Assembly: GCA_023386045.1 (NCBI GenBank)
Contig: JAEWKK010000042.1
Location: 1 to 13,028 of the forward strand
Source of the DNA: Bacteroidota bacterium
GTDB lineage: Bacteria; Bacteroidota; Bacteroidia; Chitinophagales; Chitinophagaceae
Direction: 5' to 3'
DNA: 13,028 nucleotides
The position numbers and the translations under genes were made by a program. Below are positions 1 to 7,149 of this stretch, piece after piece; within the stretch, counting starts at the first letter, position 1, and every line of letters starts with the position of its first letter. The notes beneath the pieces are model-generated. The model ran no database searches, had not been told where the DNA came from, and worked only from the letters and a program-made list of their open reading frames with translations.

Positions 1-112
1 CGTCCGAAATAAGATCTTATACAGAATGTTTGCCGTCATAAACCGTCAAACACCCTTTATTGTAAACTATCTTCCAGCAGCGTAAAAACTTTTTTTTGAC
101 GGTCTGGCAGTC
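1..112 (+). mobile_element. right-hand end of an insertion sequence, probably IS110 type
   Basis: This stretch lies beyond the premature stop of the susC gene and continues SusC in none of the three minus-strand frames, so it is foreign to that gene. On the plus strand it carries the last codons of a transposase-like ORF and then about 27 bases of non-coding DNA before the susC remnant begins. A short non-coding right end fits the IS110 group, whose members usually lack long terminal inverted repeats. There is one 9-bp inverted repeat, ACCGTCAAA at 42-50 and TTTGACGGT at 95-103. The left part of the element is outside the window. The exact junction with susC is uncertain by a few bases around 112-118. 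Confidence 0.5.
2..85 (+). CDS. transposase, C-terminal fragment (IS110/IS116/IS902-like)
   Basis: This is an open frame that enters from the left edge and ends at TAA 83-85, giving 27 codons. The peptide starts VRNKILYRMFAVIN and continues RQTPFIV. That resembles the C-terminal end of IS110/IS116/IS902 transposases, where an arginine-asparagine-lysine motif precedes a hydrophobic 'FAV' stretch and a short tail. In these enzymes the catalytic parts are an N-terminal RuvC-like DEDD domain and a C-terminal serine-containing transposase domain; only the extreme tail is present here. The assignment rests on remembered family resemblance over a very short peptide. It is supported by the independent fact that the neighbouring susC gene breaks off exactly here. 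Confidence 0.45.
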   Translation, partial: VRNKILYRMFAVINRQTPFIVNYLPAA

Positions 113-2743
113 TTAGAATACACTAAGGGAAAGTCCTTTATAACTCAGCGTATTGGTCACACCTATCTTATAATCAGGATTCGGATCTCCCACCATTTGT
201 TCTTCATCAGCCGTGATCATCCATCCTGTTACAGGATCTATCAGCAGGTTGCCCTGGGCATCACGTGCCGAAACAGTTCCCCTTAAATAACCAAAAGGCT
301 TTCCTGGTTCGAGATAGGGATTGATACCACTGATCACCGGGAACATCTGGATGCGATCCACACCACTGGTAAGTTCAGTCACCGTGTTTTCATTCTTTGT
401 GAAGATGCCATGCACATCCCAGTTGAAATGCTGCGTTCTGATGGGTCTTACAAGCAGGTCAATCTCCACACCTTTATTCCTGATGCCACCGAAATTGGTG
501 ACCTGTTGCTGGTAACCCGAAGAAGCAGGTGTGGTGATCACGGCAATGAGGTTGGTTGACTTCCTGTTGTACCAGGTAAAATCAATTTCTGCTCTTCTTT
601 TAAAGAAACTCAATTGTGTACCCAGTTCAATTTCTTTTGTAAACTCTGGTTTCAATGAAGGACTGTTGGACGTAGCGGGCAGTGTAGCACTTGGCAGACC
701 AAGGAAACCTGAATTGATCACATACACATCTGCTAATTGATAAGGATCCGCATCTCTTCCCACCTTGGCCCAGCTTGCACGTATCTTACCAAAATCAAGT
801 ACGCGACTGTTTAGCTGCAAGGCATCTGTAAATACCAAAGAAGTGGAAACAGATGGATAGAGATAACTTCTGTTCTCTACCGGCAGGGTTGAAGACCAGT
901 CGTTACGAACCGTTGCATTGATGAAAGCATAATTCCTGAAACCAAATGTAGCATCCGCATACACACCTACAATCCTTCTTCTTGAATAGAAATCATTGGT
1001 GAACTGTTGCTGCGATGTATTGTTTAGTGTATAGATACCTCTTGTAATAAATTTATTTCCTGTTTGAATGGCATCAGTTGTAGTGCGTTGGTTGAAATTA
1101 TGTCCCAGCACTGTACGCAATGTAAAATCCTTGTTGATAGTTGGCGTGAGCGTAATGAAGAAATTAGACTCAAGCTCCTGTTTGCGATAATCTTCCAATA
1201 CCAGTCTTCCCTGTCCTTCTGCCGCACGTGAACCAATCTCTGTTACCTCCCTCCTGTCGAGAAGAGCAACGTTGGTACCGATATTGTAATCAAGCCTGAT
1301 CCATTTCAGGATATTGAAATCGGCATGAAAGCCTGCAACAAATCTTTCTTCATCTGTTTTGATGGTATTGTATTTAGCCGACCATCTGGGATTATCGTAA
1401 CCTGTAACATTCGGTTGCAGTGGATTACCATCCAAATCTTCAAAAGGAAGGTTGAGGTCCCAGTTGCGTGCAAGGAATAAGGAACGTGCAAATTGCGATG
1501 CCGTTCCGGAAACCTGGTTCTCACCAAAGAAGCCACCCTTCTGGTTCACACGTGCATACGAGAAATTGCCAGACACATTCAATCCAATGTCAAGACTTGT
1601 TGATGCTCCGAGGCCAATATTGGCTCTGGTAAAATCAGAATTGGGCACATAACCTTTGTGTTTGAGATGTGAAAGCGTGATACCCACAGATGATTTTTCA
1701 TTACCTCCATTCAGGTTCACTGAATTTTCATAAACCCATCCCCTGCGAAAAAGATCTTTTACATTATTTGGATAGGGCCTGTAATCGATATTGGCTGAAG
1801 GAAACAATTCAGGATAGGCTGCCTTCAATGTTGGCCATGCAGGAATGGAATCAAGGTCGCTAAAGGCCGGACCCCATGAACCATTGGCATTGGAATATCC
1901 CAACTGCGAACCTGCGCCATATTCATTCTGGTATTTTGGAAAATTGGCAATGGTTTCTGTTGAGACAGAAGATTTTAGGCTCACCTGCGTTCCCTTTGTT
2001 CTTTTTGCGCTTCCTGATTTAGTAGTTATGATGATCACACCATTGGAAGCACGTGAACCATACAAGGCCGCAGCCGACGAACCTTTGAGCACATTGATGG
2101 AAGCGATATCATTTGGATCCAAATTGGCAATACCGCTTGAATAAGCACCACCATTTGAAACCTGGCTGGTAGTGGTTACCTGGTCATTGCTGTAAGGAAT
2201 ACCATCAACAATGATTAATGGCTGACTCTCGCCAAAAAATGAATTGTTACCTCGTATCTGTATTCTTGTTGCCGCACCCGGTGTTCCCTGTGAAGAACGA
2301 ATGTCAACACCGGCTACTTTACCCTGCAGGCTTTTTAAAACATCGGGTTCAGATTTCTGAACAAGGGCATTGGGATCAACCTTGGCTACAGAATATCCCA
2401 GGCCTTTATCAGCGCGACGGATTCCAAGAGCTGTCACCACCACTTCACTTAAAGCACCCTGGCTGTTCATGACTACGGCAACATTGGTTTGATCTCCAAT
2501 GTTGATCTCTATATTCTGATATCCTGCGGCACTGATGACGAGTGTAGCATTGGGAGCAGCACCAATGGAAAAATTTCCATTCTCATCTGCAGCCTTACCG
2601 CCCTGTACACCTTTCACCGTTACAGTAGCAAAGGATACAGGCTTTCCCTCAGCATTGGTGATCTTGCCGGTTACCGTGCGCACCTGTGCCAGGAGATGGC
2701 CGGCCAGCAAAATAAATGATAAGCAAATCAGGACTTTTTTCAT
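113..2743 (-). CDS. SusC/RagA-family TonB-dependent outer-membrane receptor, C-terminally truncated
   Basis: SusC/RagA proteins form the outer-membrane barrel that, with a SusD lipoprotein lid, imports glycans or peptides using TonB energy. Residues 1-20 are a signal peptide (MKKVLICLSF, cleavage near LLAQ). Residues about 22-95 form the carboxypeptidase-D-like beta-sandwich (VTGKITNAEGKPV, FATVTVKG). A SEVVVTALGI segment follows at 99-108. The plug domain spans about 115-242, including VDGIPYSN at 179 and a SINVLKGSSAAALYGSRASN-type motif. The rest is barrel. Family members usually exceed 1000 residues; this one ends in YKGLSLSVF, where others continue into the last barrel strands. The missing part, perhaps 120-150 residues, should prevent correct barrel closure, so the gene is probably dead. 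No susD is visible; it would lie beyond the left edge. The leader before the ATG is A/C-rich with no Shine-Dalgarno, typical of Bacteroidota. The substrate cannot be told. Confidence 0.9.
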   Translation of the reverse strand: MKKVLICLSFILLAGHLLAQVRTVTGKITNAEGKPVSFATVTVKGVQGGKAADENGNFSIGAAPNATLVISAAGYQNIEINIGDQTNVAVVMNSQGALSEVVVTALGIRRADKGLGYSVAKVDPNALVQKSEPDVLKSLQGKVAGVDIRSSQGTPGAATRIQIRGNNSFFGESQPLIIVDGIPYSNDQVTTTSQVSNGGAYSSGIANLDPNDIASINVLKGSSAAALYGSRASNGVIIITTKSGSAKRTKGTQVSLKSSVSTETIANFPKYQNEYGAGSQLGYSNANGSWGPAFSDLDSIPAWPTLKAAYPELFPSANIDYRPYPNNVKDLFRRGWVYENSVNLNGGNEKSSVGITLSHLKHKGYVPNSDFTRANIGLGASTSLDIGLNVSGNFSYARVNQKGGFFGENQVSGTASQFARSLFLARNWDLNLPFEDLDGNPLQPNVTGYDNPRWSAKYNTIKTDEERFVAGFHADFNILKWIRLDYNIGTNVALLDRREVTEIGSRAAEGQGRLVLEDYRKQELESNFFITLTPTINKDFTLRTVLGHNFNQRTTTDAIQTGNKFITRGIYTLNNTSQQQFTNDFYSRRRIVGVYADATFGFRNYAFINATVRNDWSSTLPVENRSYLYPSVSTSLVFTDALQLNSRVLDFGKIRASWAKVGRDADPYQLADVYVINSGFLGLPSATLPATSNSPSLKPEFTKEIELGTQLSFFKRRAEIDFTWYNRKSTNLIAVITTPASSGYQQQVTNFGGIRNKGVEIDLLVRPIRTQHFNWDVHGIFTKNENTVTELTSGVDRIQMFPVISGINPYLEPGKPFGYLRGTVSARDAQGNLLIDPVTGWMITADEEQMVGDPNPDYKIGVTNTLSYKGLSLSVF

Positions 2744-3022
2744 TTTGTTTGATTTGGTTTAGTTGATTGGAGCATGATTGTACAGCGGTCAACACATGAT
2801 TGCGTTAACATTTTCTTATCAGGACAACAAATTGCAGTAAAATGCTTTGGAGAAGCAGGAGTGATTTAGTGAAGCGTGAAAAAGAAACCATCAAACATGA
2901 TAAAGGATATGTGCACGGTTGGAAGATGCTTTAATTCATGCAAACAATGCAGTGTAGCGAATCCAGTTTTCCACAATTACTAAAAGATTTGGGAATACAT
3001 TTATTTTGTGGCAAATTTGAAC
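2744..3022. other. divergent intergenic region between susC and the DUF2130 gene
   Basis: About 280 bases separate the minus-strand susC start from the plus-strand DUF2130 start, so both promoters should lie here. Just before the DUF2130 gene, TACATTTA at 2994-3001 and TATTTTG at 3002-3008 both resemble the Bacteroidota minus-7 box TAnnTTTG, with one deviation each. I could not find a convincing minus-33 TTG at the right distance. On the susC side I see no clear minus-7 box. No other ORF or strong hairpin was found. Confidence 0.35.
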
Positions 3023-4303
3023 ATGCCTACCAATATAAAATGCCCGAATTGTGCCACGGTCTTTGATGTGGAAAATGTATTGTCTGCCGATGTAGAACAA
3101 AAACTCAGGCAGCAGTACGAACAGCAATGGCAGGAAACCCAGGGAAAGATCAACCTTGAAAGAAAAAAACTGGAAGAAGAACAAAGAATATTTGAAGAAA
3201 AGAAAAAATCAGAGAATGAGCTTTTCCAGAAAAGACTGCAGCAGGAAAAACAGAAAATGGAAACCGACCTCCAGCAGCAATTGCGCAAAAGCATTGCGGA
3301 GGATTATGAGAACCAGCTTCGACTTCTGAAACAGAACAATCATGAAAATGAAGAAAAGCTGAAGTCTGCCAGGCAAAAAGAACTGGAATTCCTGCGCAGG
3401 GAACAGGAATTAAAAACAAAGGAACAGGAACTTGACATAGAGCTGCAAAAGAAATTACTGGCCAGCAGGGAAGAAATGAAAGAGCAGGTGCGCAAAGAAG
3501 AACATGAACGCACGGCCATTAAGGAAACTGAATACCAGTTGAAATTAAAGGAACTTGAAAAACAACTGGAAGACCAGCGCAAGCTGGCAGAAGAGATGAA
3601 GCGCAAGGCAGAACAGGGATCGATGCAGTTGCAGGGTGAAGCACAGGAATTATTATTGGAAGAATTGCTCAAAGATCATTTTCCTTTTGACCTGATCAAT
3701 GAAGTAGGCAAAGGTGTGGAAGGAGCTGATTGCATACAAACTGTGCGTAATCATATAGGTAATGATTGCGGACATATCATTTTCGAAAGCAAGCGCACAA
3801 AAACTTTCAACAATGCCTGGATCGAAAAGCTAAAAAATGACATGAGAGTGAAGGGTGCTGATGTTGCTATTCTTGTTACCCAGGCCTATCCCAAAGAAAT
3901 GAGCTGTTTTGGTGAAAAGGACGGTGTCTGGATCTGCTCCTTCAGCGAAGTGATCGCACTCACCACTGCACTGAGGCACACCATCATCCGTGTTTCTGAT
4001 GCCAAGCGCATGGAAGAAAACAAGGGTGAAAAAATGCACCTTCTTTATTCCTATCTTACCGGTAATGAATTCAGGCAAAATATTGAAACCATTGTAGAAG
4101 GTTTCCTCTCCATGAAAAATTCCATTAGCCGTGAAAGGATACAGATGGAAAAATTATGGAAGGAAAGAGAAAAGCAACTGGAAAAAGTGCTGATCAGCAC
4201 ATCAGGACTTTATGGTTCCATCAAAGGCATTGCAGGAGCTTCCATTGGCGCCATTCCTTTACTGGATGATGGAATGGATGAAGAAACAAAACTTTTGCCC
4301 TGA
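3023..4303 (+). CDS. DUF2130 family protein: long coiled coil with nuclease-like C-terminal domain
   Basis: The function of DUF2130 proteins is not established. The N-terminus has one CPNC pair (IKCPNCATVFDV), half of a zinc-ribbon-like knuckle. Roughly residues 25-203 are a very charged coiled coil rich in E, K, Q and R. The C-terminal domain has GEAQELLLEELL, then GADC, then FESKRTK. A Glu, an Asp and an E-x-K in this order resemble the PD-(D/E)XK nuclease pattern, so a DNA-acting role is possible, but this is inference. A GTG at 3008 would add five residues. I prefer ATG 3023 because the promoter-like TATTTTG overlaps the GTG. The stop TGA overlaps the ATG of the following peptidase gene (TGATG), so the two are translationally coupled. 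Length, about 426 residues, is normal for the family. Confidence 0.85.
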   Translation: MPTNIKCPNCATVFDVENVLSADVEQKLRQQYEQQWQETQGKINLERKKLEEEQRIFEEKKKSENELFQKRLQQEKQKMETDLQQQLRKSIAEDYENQLRLLKQNNHENEEKLKSARQKELEFLRREQELKTKEQELDIELQKKLLASREEMKEQVRKEEHERTAIKETEYQLKLKELEKQLEDQRKLAEEMKRKAEQGSMQLQGEAQELLLEELLKDHFPFDLINEVGKGVEGADCIQTVRNHIGNDCGHIIFESKRTKTFNNAWIEKLKNDMRVKGADVAILVTQAYPKEMSCFGEKDGVWICSFSEVIALTTALRHTIIRVSDAKRMEENKGEKMHLLYSYLTGNEFRQNIETIVEGFLSMKNSISRERIQMEKLWKEREKQLEKVLISTSGLYGSIKGIAGASIGAIPLLDDGMDEETKLLP

Positions 4304-5193
4304 TGCTGGGTGCTACCTTGATCTTCCTGACTTATTATGTTTCATTTCTTTTACTGTCCGATGTGCGGGAAAGAAATGCAAGGCATGCCAAATATACCAG
4401 GGCCTCTGTCCCACCCCAGGTTGAAAAAAATGATATCGTTTATAAAGGCCATGAACTGGAAGTAAGCCCTGAGGAAATTCACCAGATCCTTTTAAAGTAC
4501 CATCATTATTACCAGGGACTTCATTGGGATCTTCAGGAAGTTTTTCTTGCCAGGCTTCAGTCCTTTATGAAAAAGAAGGTCTTTGTGATTAAAGACGATG
4601 AAATCTTCAGGGAAATGCCCGTGCTGGTTAGTGCAGCTGCCATCCAGCTTAGTTTTGGATTAAGAGATTTCCATTTGAGTTTTTACAGGTATATCAGGAT
4701 ACAACCTGCAGAATATATTGCCGACCATTCATTTAAAATCCTGGCCGGCAATGTATCCAACAACACCATCACCGTCGCCTGGAATCATTTTTTGCATGGC
4801 TATGCCCATAAAACAGATGGTTCCAATTTGGGTTTACATGAAATGAGCCATGCACTCTATTTTCAGAAGCTGGTGATCGATGGAAAATTTGCCCGTGGAT
4901 TTTGCAACCAGTACAAATGCATGGAGGAAGCCTGCAGGCAAGCCTTTCTTGAAGAAAGCTCAGGAAAGAAAAACCTCTATTCTTCATACGCCGATACTGA
5001 CCTGCAGGAGTTCTGGGCCGAAACGGTTGAATTGTTTTTTGAAAAACCTTCCGAGCTGCAAAACCATTATCCCTTGGTTTTTGATGCAGTCACCTGCCTG
5101 TTGAACCAGGATCCCCGCAACCCTGAAAATCCTGTTCTCTACAAAAAAAAAAGGTGGAAGGAAAATTTTACCCGCCTGTTGGGCCGGGTGTAG
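4303..5193 (+). CDS. membrane-anchored MtfA-like zinc peptidase (peptidase family M90)
   Basis: E. coli MtfA is a zinc aminopeptidase that also binds and inactivates the glucose repressor Mlc. Here the M90 core is recognisable. The zinc motif HEMSH is at residues 179-183 (context GLHEMSHAL), preceded by a conserved AWNHFLHGY segment at 159-167. The likely third zinc ligand is Glu236 in EFWAE, followed by a conserved FFEKP. Unlike the soluble E. coli protein of about 265 residues, this 296-residue protein begins with a hydrophobic segment (MLGATLIFLTYYVSFLLL, 1-18), which predicts a membrane anchor. The domain that follows is probably cytoplasmic, by inference from the charged RERNARHAK stretch just after it. 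The start codon overlaps the upstream DUF2130 stop by one base. The next gene follows after 50 bases, so all three probably share a transcript. An Mlc-type partner is not visible in the window, and the substrate is unknown. Confidence 0.85.
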   Translation: MLGATLIFLTYYVSFLLLSDVRERNARHAKYTRASVPPQVEKNDIVYKGHELEVSPEEIHQILLKYHHYYQGLHWDLQEVFLARLQSFMKKKVFVIKDDEIFREMPVLVSAAAIQLSFGLRDFHLSFYRYIRIQPAEYIADHSFKILAGNVSNNTITVAWNHFLHGYAHKTDGSNLGLHEMSHALYFQKLVIDGKFARGFCNQYKCMEEACRQAFLEESSGKKNLYSSYADTDLQEFWAETVELFFEKPSELQNHYPLVFDAVTCLLNQDPRNPENPVLYKKKRWKENFTRLLGRV

Positions 5194-5243
5194 TTATTGC
5201 AACAATGAACAGAAAGTTTCAAAGCTAAAATTGATTTACAGCA

Positions 5244-6299
5244 ATGGAAATGTTCCTGGCCATCGTCAGTATACTGTTGATCATATCCGTATTTCTTTCC
5301 TTTATCAAAAATGATTACTGGGTTTTTAAGATCCTGGAATATCCACGCCTGCAAAAACTTGCCCTGATCATTCTCACAGGTGCCGCCTGGACTTTTTTCC
5401 TGCCCATTGAATCAAGGGGGTACCAGATCATCATTGTTGGCCTGCTTTTATCAGCTATTTACCTCGCGTACAAGATCTGGCCTTACACCAGGCTTGCAAG
5501 GACAGAAATAACGAGAGTCAATGGTTCTAATCCTGAAACCGAGATCAGGATATTTTCCGCTAACGTGCTGCAGGAAAATAAGAATTATGATAGTATGCTA
5601 AAGCAGATCATGTCCAGCAACCCCGATATCATTTTCTTACTGGAGACGAATTCAGAATGGGCTCAGGCAATGAATGAACTTACAAAGGATTATCCGTTCA
5701 CCTTACTTGCACCTCTTGAAAACACTTACGGGCTTCTATTATACAGCAGGCTGAAATTGCACAATCCTAAAATTAATTTCCTTGTGAAGGAAGACATTCC
5801 TTCTGTTGAAGCAGTGATTGAATTACCTGGCGGACAAAAGATCAAGATCTGGGGACTGCATCCTGAACCTCCTGTTCCTCATGAAAGTCTCTATTCAACA
5901 GCAAAGGACAAAGAGCTGATGAAGGTGGCGCTCATGGCCAGGGAATCTGTACAACCCTGCATTGTTTTTGGTGATCTCAATGATGTGGCCTGGAGTCATA
6001 CTACTGAACTTTTCAGGAAAACAAGCCGCTTGCTGGACCCTCGACGAGGACGTGGATTCTACAGTACATTCTCTGCCCATCACTGGTATGTTCGTTATCC
6101 GCTGGATTATATATTCTGTTCAGAAGAATTTGGACTGGTAGAGATGAAACGAATGCCGGCAAATGGCTCCGACCATTTTGCAACCTTCACTCACCTGGCA
6201 TTTATTAAACAACTGGCAAATGAACAGGAAGCACCGAAAGCTGATAAAGATGAACTGAAGGAAGCAAAAGAAAAGGCAAGACAGGAAGTGAACTCATAA
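5244..6299 (+). CDS. membrane-anchored endonuclease/exonuclease/phosphatase (EEP) family hydrolase
   Basis: EEP enzymes use a metal ion to cleave phosphodiesters in nucleic acids, phospholipids or inositol phosphates. Residues 1-80 contain two or three membrane helices (about 3-22, 38-53 and 61-77). The catalytic fold starts at residue 101 (IRIFSANVL). Signature residues are all present: Asn107, metal-binding Glu134 (FLLETN), His206 (GLHPEPP), Asp244 and Asn246 (GDLND), Asp288 (PLDYIF) and the closing SDH at 309-311. The enzyme is therefore likely active, with the domain held at the membrane. The tail from 327 on is charged (KADKDELKEAKEKAR). Membrane-anchored EEP proteins of this layout are common in Bacteroidota, and their substrate is usually unknown. 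A second ATG six bases downstream (5250) is an alternative start. The gene follows the MtfA-like gene in the same direction and ends directly at hairpins. Confidence 0.88.
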   Translation: MEMFLAIVSILLIISVFLSFIKNDYWVFKILEYPRLQKLALIILTGAAWTFFLPIESRGYQIIIVGLLLSAIYLAYKIWPYTRLARTEITRVNGSNPETEIRIFSANVLQENKNYDSMLKQIMSSNPDIIFLLETNSEWAQAMNELTKDYPFTLLAPLENTYGLLLYSRLKLHNPKINFLVKEDIPSVEAVIELPGGQKIKIWGLHPEPPVPHESLYSTAKDKELMKVALMARESVQPCIVFGDLNDVAWSHTTELFRKTSRLLDPRRGRGFYSTFSAHHWYVRYPLDYIFCSEEFGLVEMKRMPANGSDHFATFTHLAFIKQLANEQEAPKADKDELKEAKEKARQEVNS

Positions 6300-6325
6300 A
6301 AAAAGCCATTCGACGAACGAATGGC
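6299..6325 (-). terminator. intrinsic terminator for minus-strand transcription
   Basis: GCCATTCG (6305-6312) pairs perfectly with CGAATGGC (6318-6325) across a five-base loop. On the minus strand the stem is followed by six T residues (A-run 6299-6304 on the plus strand), the classic intrinsic terminator form. It starts immediately at the stop codon of the plus-strand EEP gene. It would end transcription coming from the 14-codon ORF or from the 109-residue ORF upstream on the minus strand. It may also protect the 3' end of the EEP transcript. Confidence 0.75.
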
Positions 6326-6328
6326 CTT

Positions 6329-6354
6329 CCGCCTCAGGCGGATCAGATATTTTT
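6329..6354 (+). terminator. short palindrome with downstream T-run, possible plus-strand terminator
   Basis: CCGCC (6329-6333) pairs with GGCGG (6337-6341) around TCA, making a compact GC-rich hairpin; the flanking T and A extend it by one pair. A run of five T begins at 6350, eight bases after the stem, which is far for a strict intrinsic terminator. Together with the preceding hairpin it could end the DUF2130/MtfA/EEP transcript. The palindrome type (TCCGCCTGAGGCGGA on the minus strand) is a kind often scattered between genes in related genomes. Confidence 0.4.
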
Positions 6355-6367
6355 AAGAGTTGACCGG

Positions 6368-6412
6368 TTAGGCGATACCAACCGGAAGCGTCCATGAATG
6401 ATCTGTAGACAT
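6368..6412 (-). CDS. candidate 14-residue microprotein with a strong Shine-Dalgarno
   Basis: On the minus strand ATG 6412-6410 opens a frame of 14 codons (MSTDHSWTLPVGIA) closed by TAA at 6370-6368. The ATG is preceded by AAAGGAGGT and then a four-base spacer (6423-6413). That is a near-perfect Shine-Dalgarno, which stands out because the neighbouring genes have none. Promoter-like boxes lie just upstream and a terminator just downstream, so a transcript of about 135 bases can be drawn. A stem (CCGGTT with AACCGG) overlaps the last codons and the stop. I do not recognise the peptide. It may be a true microprotein, a small regulatory RNA with a leader peptide, or chance. Confidence 0.35.
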   Translation of the reverse strand: MSTDHSWTLPVGIA

Positions 6413-6416
6413 GAAT

Positions 6417-6425
6417 ACCTCCTTT
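6417..6425 (-). promoter_or_regulatory. strong Shine-Dalgarno sequence
   Basis: The minus strand reads AAAGGAGGT with an A-run before it, four bases ahead of the ATG of the 14-codon ORF. Nine bases complementary to the usual 16S rRNA 3' end are unusual in this window: the other starts have A-rich leaders without such a motif. Confidence 0.5.
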
Positions 6426-6440
6426 TTTTTGATGAGCCAT

Positions 6441-6468
6441 CAAGATACGAAGGAATGCTCAATCAAAA
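6441..6468 (-). promoter_or_regulatory. candidate Bacteroidota-type promoter
   Basis: On the minus strand TTTTG (6468-6464) and TATCTTG (6447-6441) are separated by 16 bases. This is close to the Bacteroidota minus-33 TTG and minus-7 TAnnTTTG pattern, with one T missing from the minus-7 box and a spacer one base short of the usual range. It would start transcription near 6434, about 20 bases before the 14-codon ORF. The core of the large repeat at 12908-12933 has the same geometry (TTG, 16 bases, TATCTT). Confidence 0.35.
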
Positions 6469-6526
6469 TTCTTATTTAACCAAACAGGGTATTTTTATAG
6501 AATCCTTAAGATCAATGAAACCCGCA

Positions 6527-6856
6527 TCAGGCAAATGTTTTGGCCTCTGTCTTGGCAGGGGTAACAGTGAGAATTCTTTTTAGCCTCACAATGAATTTGC
6601 GGATCATCTGTTCCCGCTGGCTGACCTTTTTTGTAGCCTCTTTTGTTTTCTGGTATTCTTCCTGCTGCAATTCTTTTAAGTTGGCGAGCAGGGGATTTTC
6701 TGTGAGATCTTCACCATAAGAACGGGAAATACTAAGGGCTTCAAAAAAAAGCAATTCAACTTTTACAAAAGCACCCTCACGCGGGCCAAGCAAACTCAGG
6801 CTTCTTTTGATCTCTTCGAAGCGCAAAAAATGAACTCGGGATATATTAATGGACAT
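6527..6856 (-). CDS. hypothetical small coiled-coil protein
   Basis: I do not recognise this 109-residue protein. It has no signal peptide or membrane helix, so it should be cytoplasmic. Residues about 1-60 are mixed and moderately hydrophobic (EEIKRSLSLLGP, VKVELLFFEALSISRSYGE). Residues about 64-90 are strongly charged and probably helical (LQQEEYQKTKEATKKVSQRE). The C-terminus is basic (FIVRLKRILTVTPAKTEAK). The frame is clean and codon use matches neighbours, which supports a real gene. It stands alone on the minus strand, convergent with the EEP gene and divergent from the lipoprotein gene at 7150. No clear promoter box was found upstream. Confidence 0.6.
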   Translation of the reverse strand: MSINISRVHFLRFEEIKRSLSLLGPREGAFVKVELLFFEALSISRSYGEDLTENPLLANLKELQQEEYQKTKEATKKVSQREQMIRKFIVRLKRILTVTPAKTEAKTFA

Positions 6857-7149
6857 AATCTGGAATTTGAGTAACGATTCTGTGAATAGTTACGGTAAAA
6901 TCTTATTGATGCCATAATGATGCCAGCAGGAATCAAACTTTGATCAGAGCAGATGTATTAACCTGTTTACTGCTGGAGCATTAACATATATGCCTTTTAT
7001 AATTTCAATAACTCTTATCCCAACGCCATTCCTTTCACAAACAGCAGTTCATACCTCATATAGATCAATTTAATGTGGCGATTCATCCATTTGTACATTC
7101 TTATTACCAGCTTAACCTCTGCCTCAGGAATTTTGGGTAAAATAATAAC
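6857..7149. other. divergent intergenic region without recognised gene
   Basis: This region separates the minus-strand coiled-coil gene from the plus-strand lipoprotein gene and must hold both promoters. I saw only short open frames without support, for example 27 codons from ATG 6990, and no strong hairpin or repeat. Confidence 0.4.

Noticed and set aside
113..130. Simple frameshift as the reason for the short SusC
   Set aside because: None of the other minus-strand frames beyond the stop resumes a SusC barrel sequence, whereas the plus strand reads as a transposase tail, so replacement by foreign DNA fits better.
2218..2762. Several plus-strand ORFs of 75-84 codons opposite the start of susC
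   Set aside because: They overlap the well-supported signal peptide and plug domain on the other strand and show no recognisable protein features.
3150..3672. Serine-, cysteine- and phenylalanine-rich minus-strand ORFs opposite the DUF2130 gene
   Set aside because: They are the antisense of a Glu/Lys/Gln-rich coiled coil, which naturally lacks stops on the other strand; composition is unlike a real protein.
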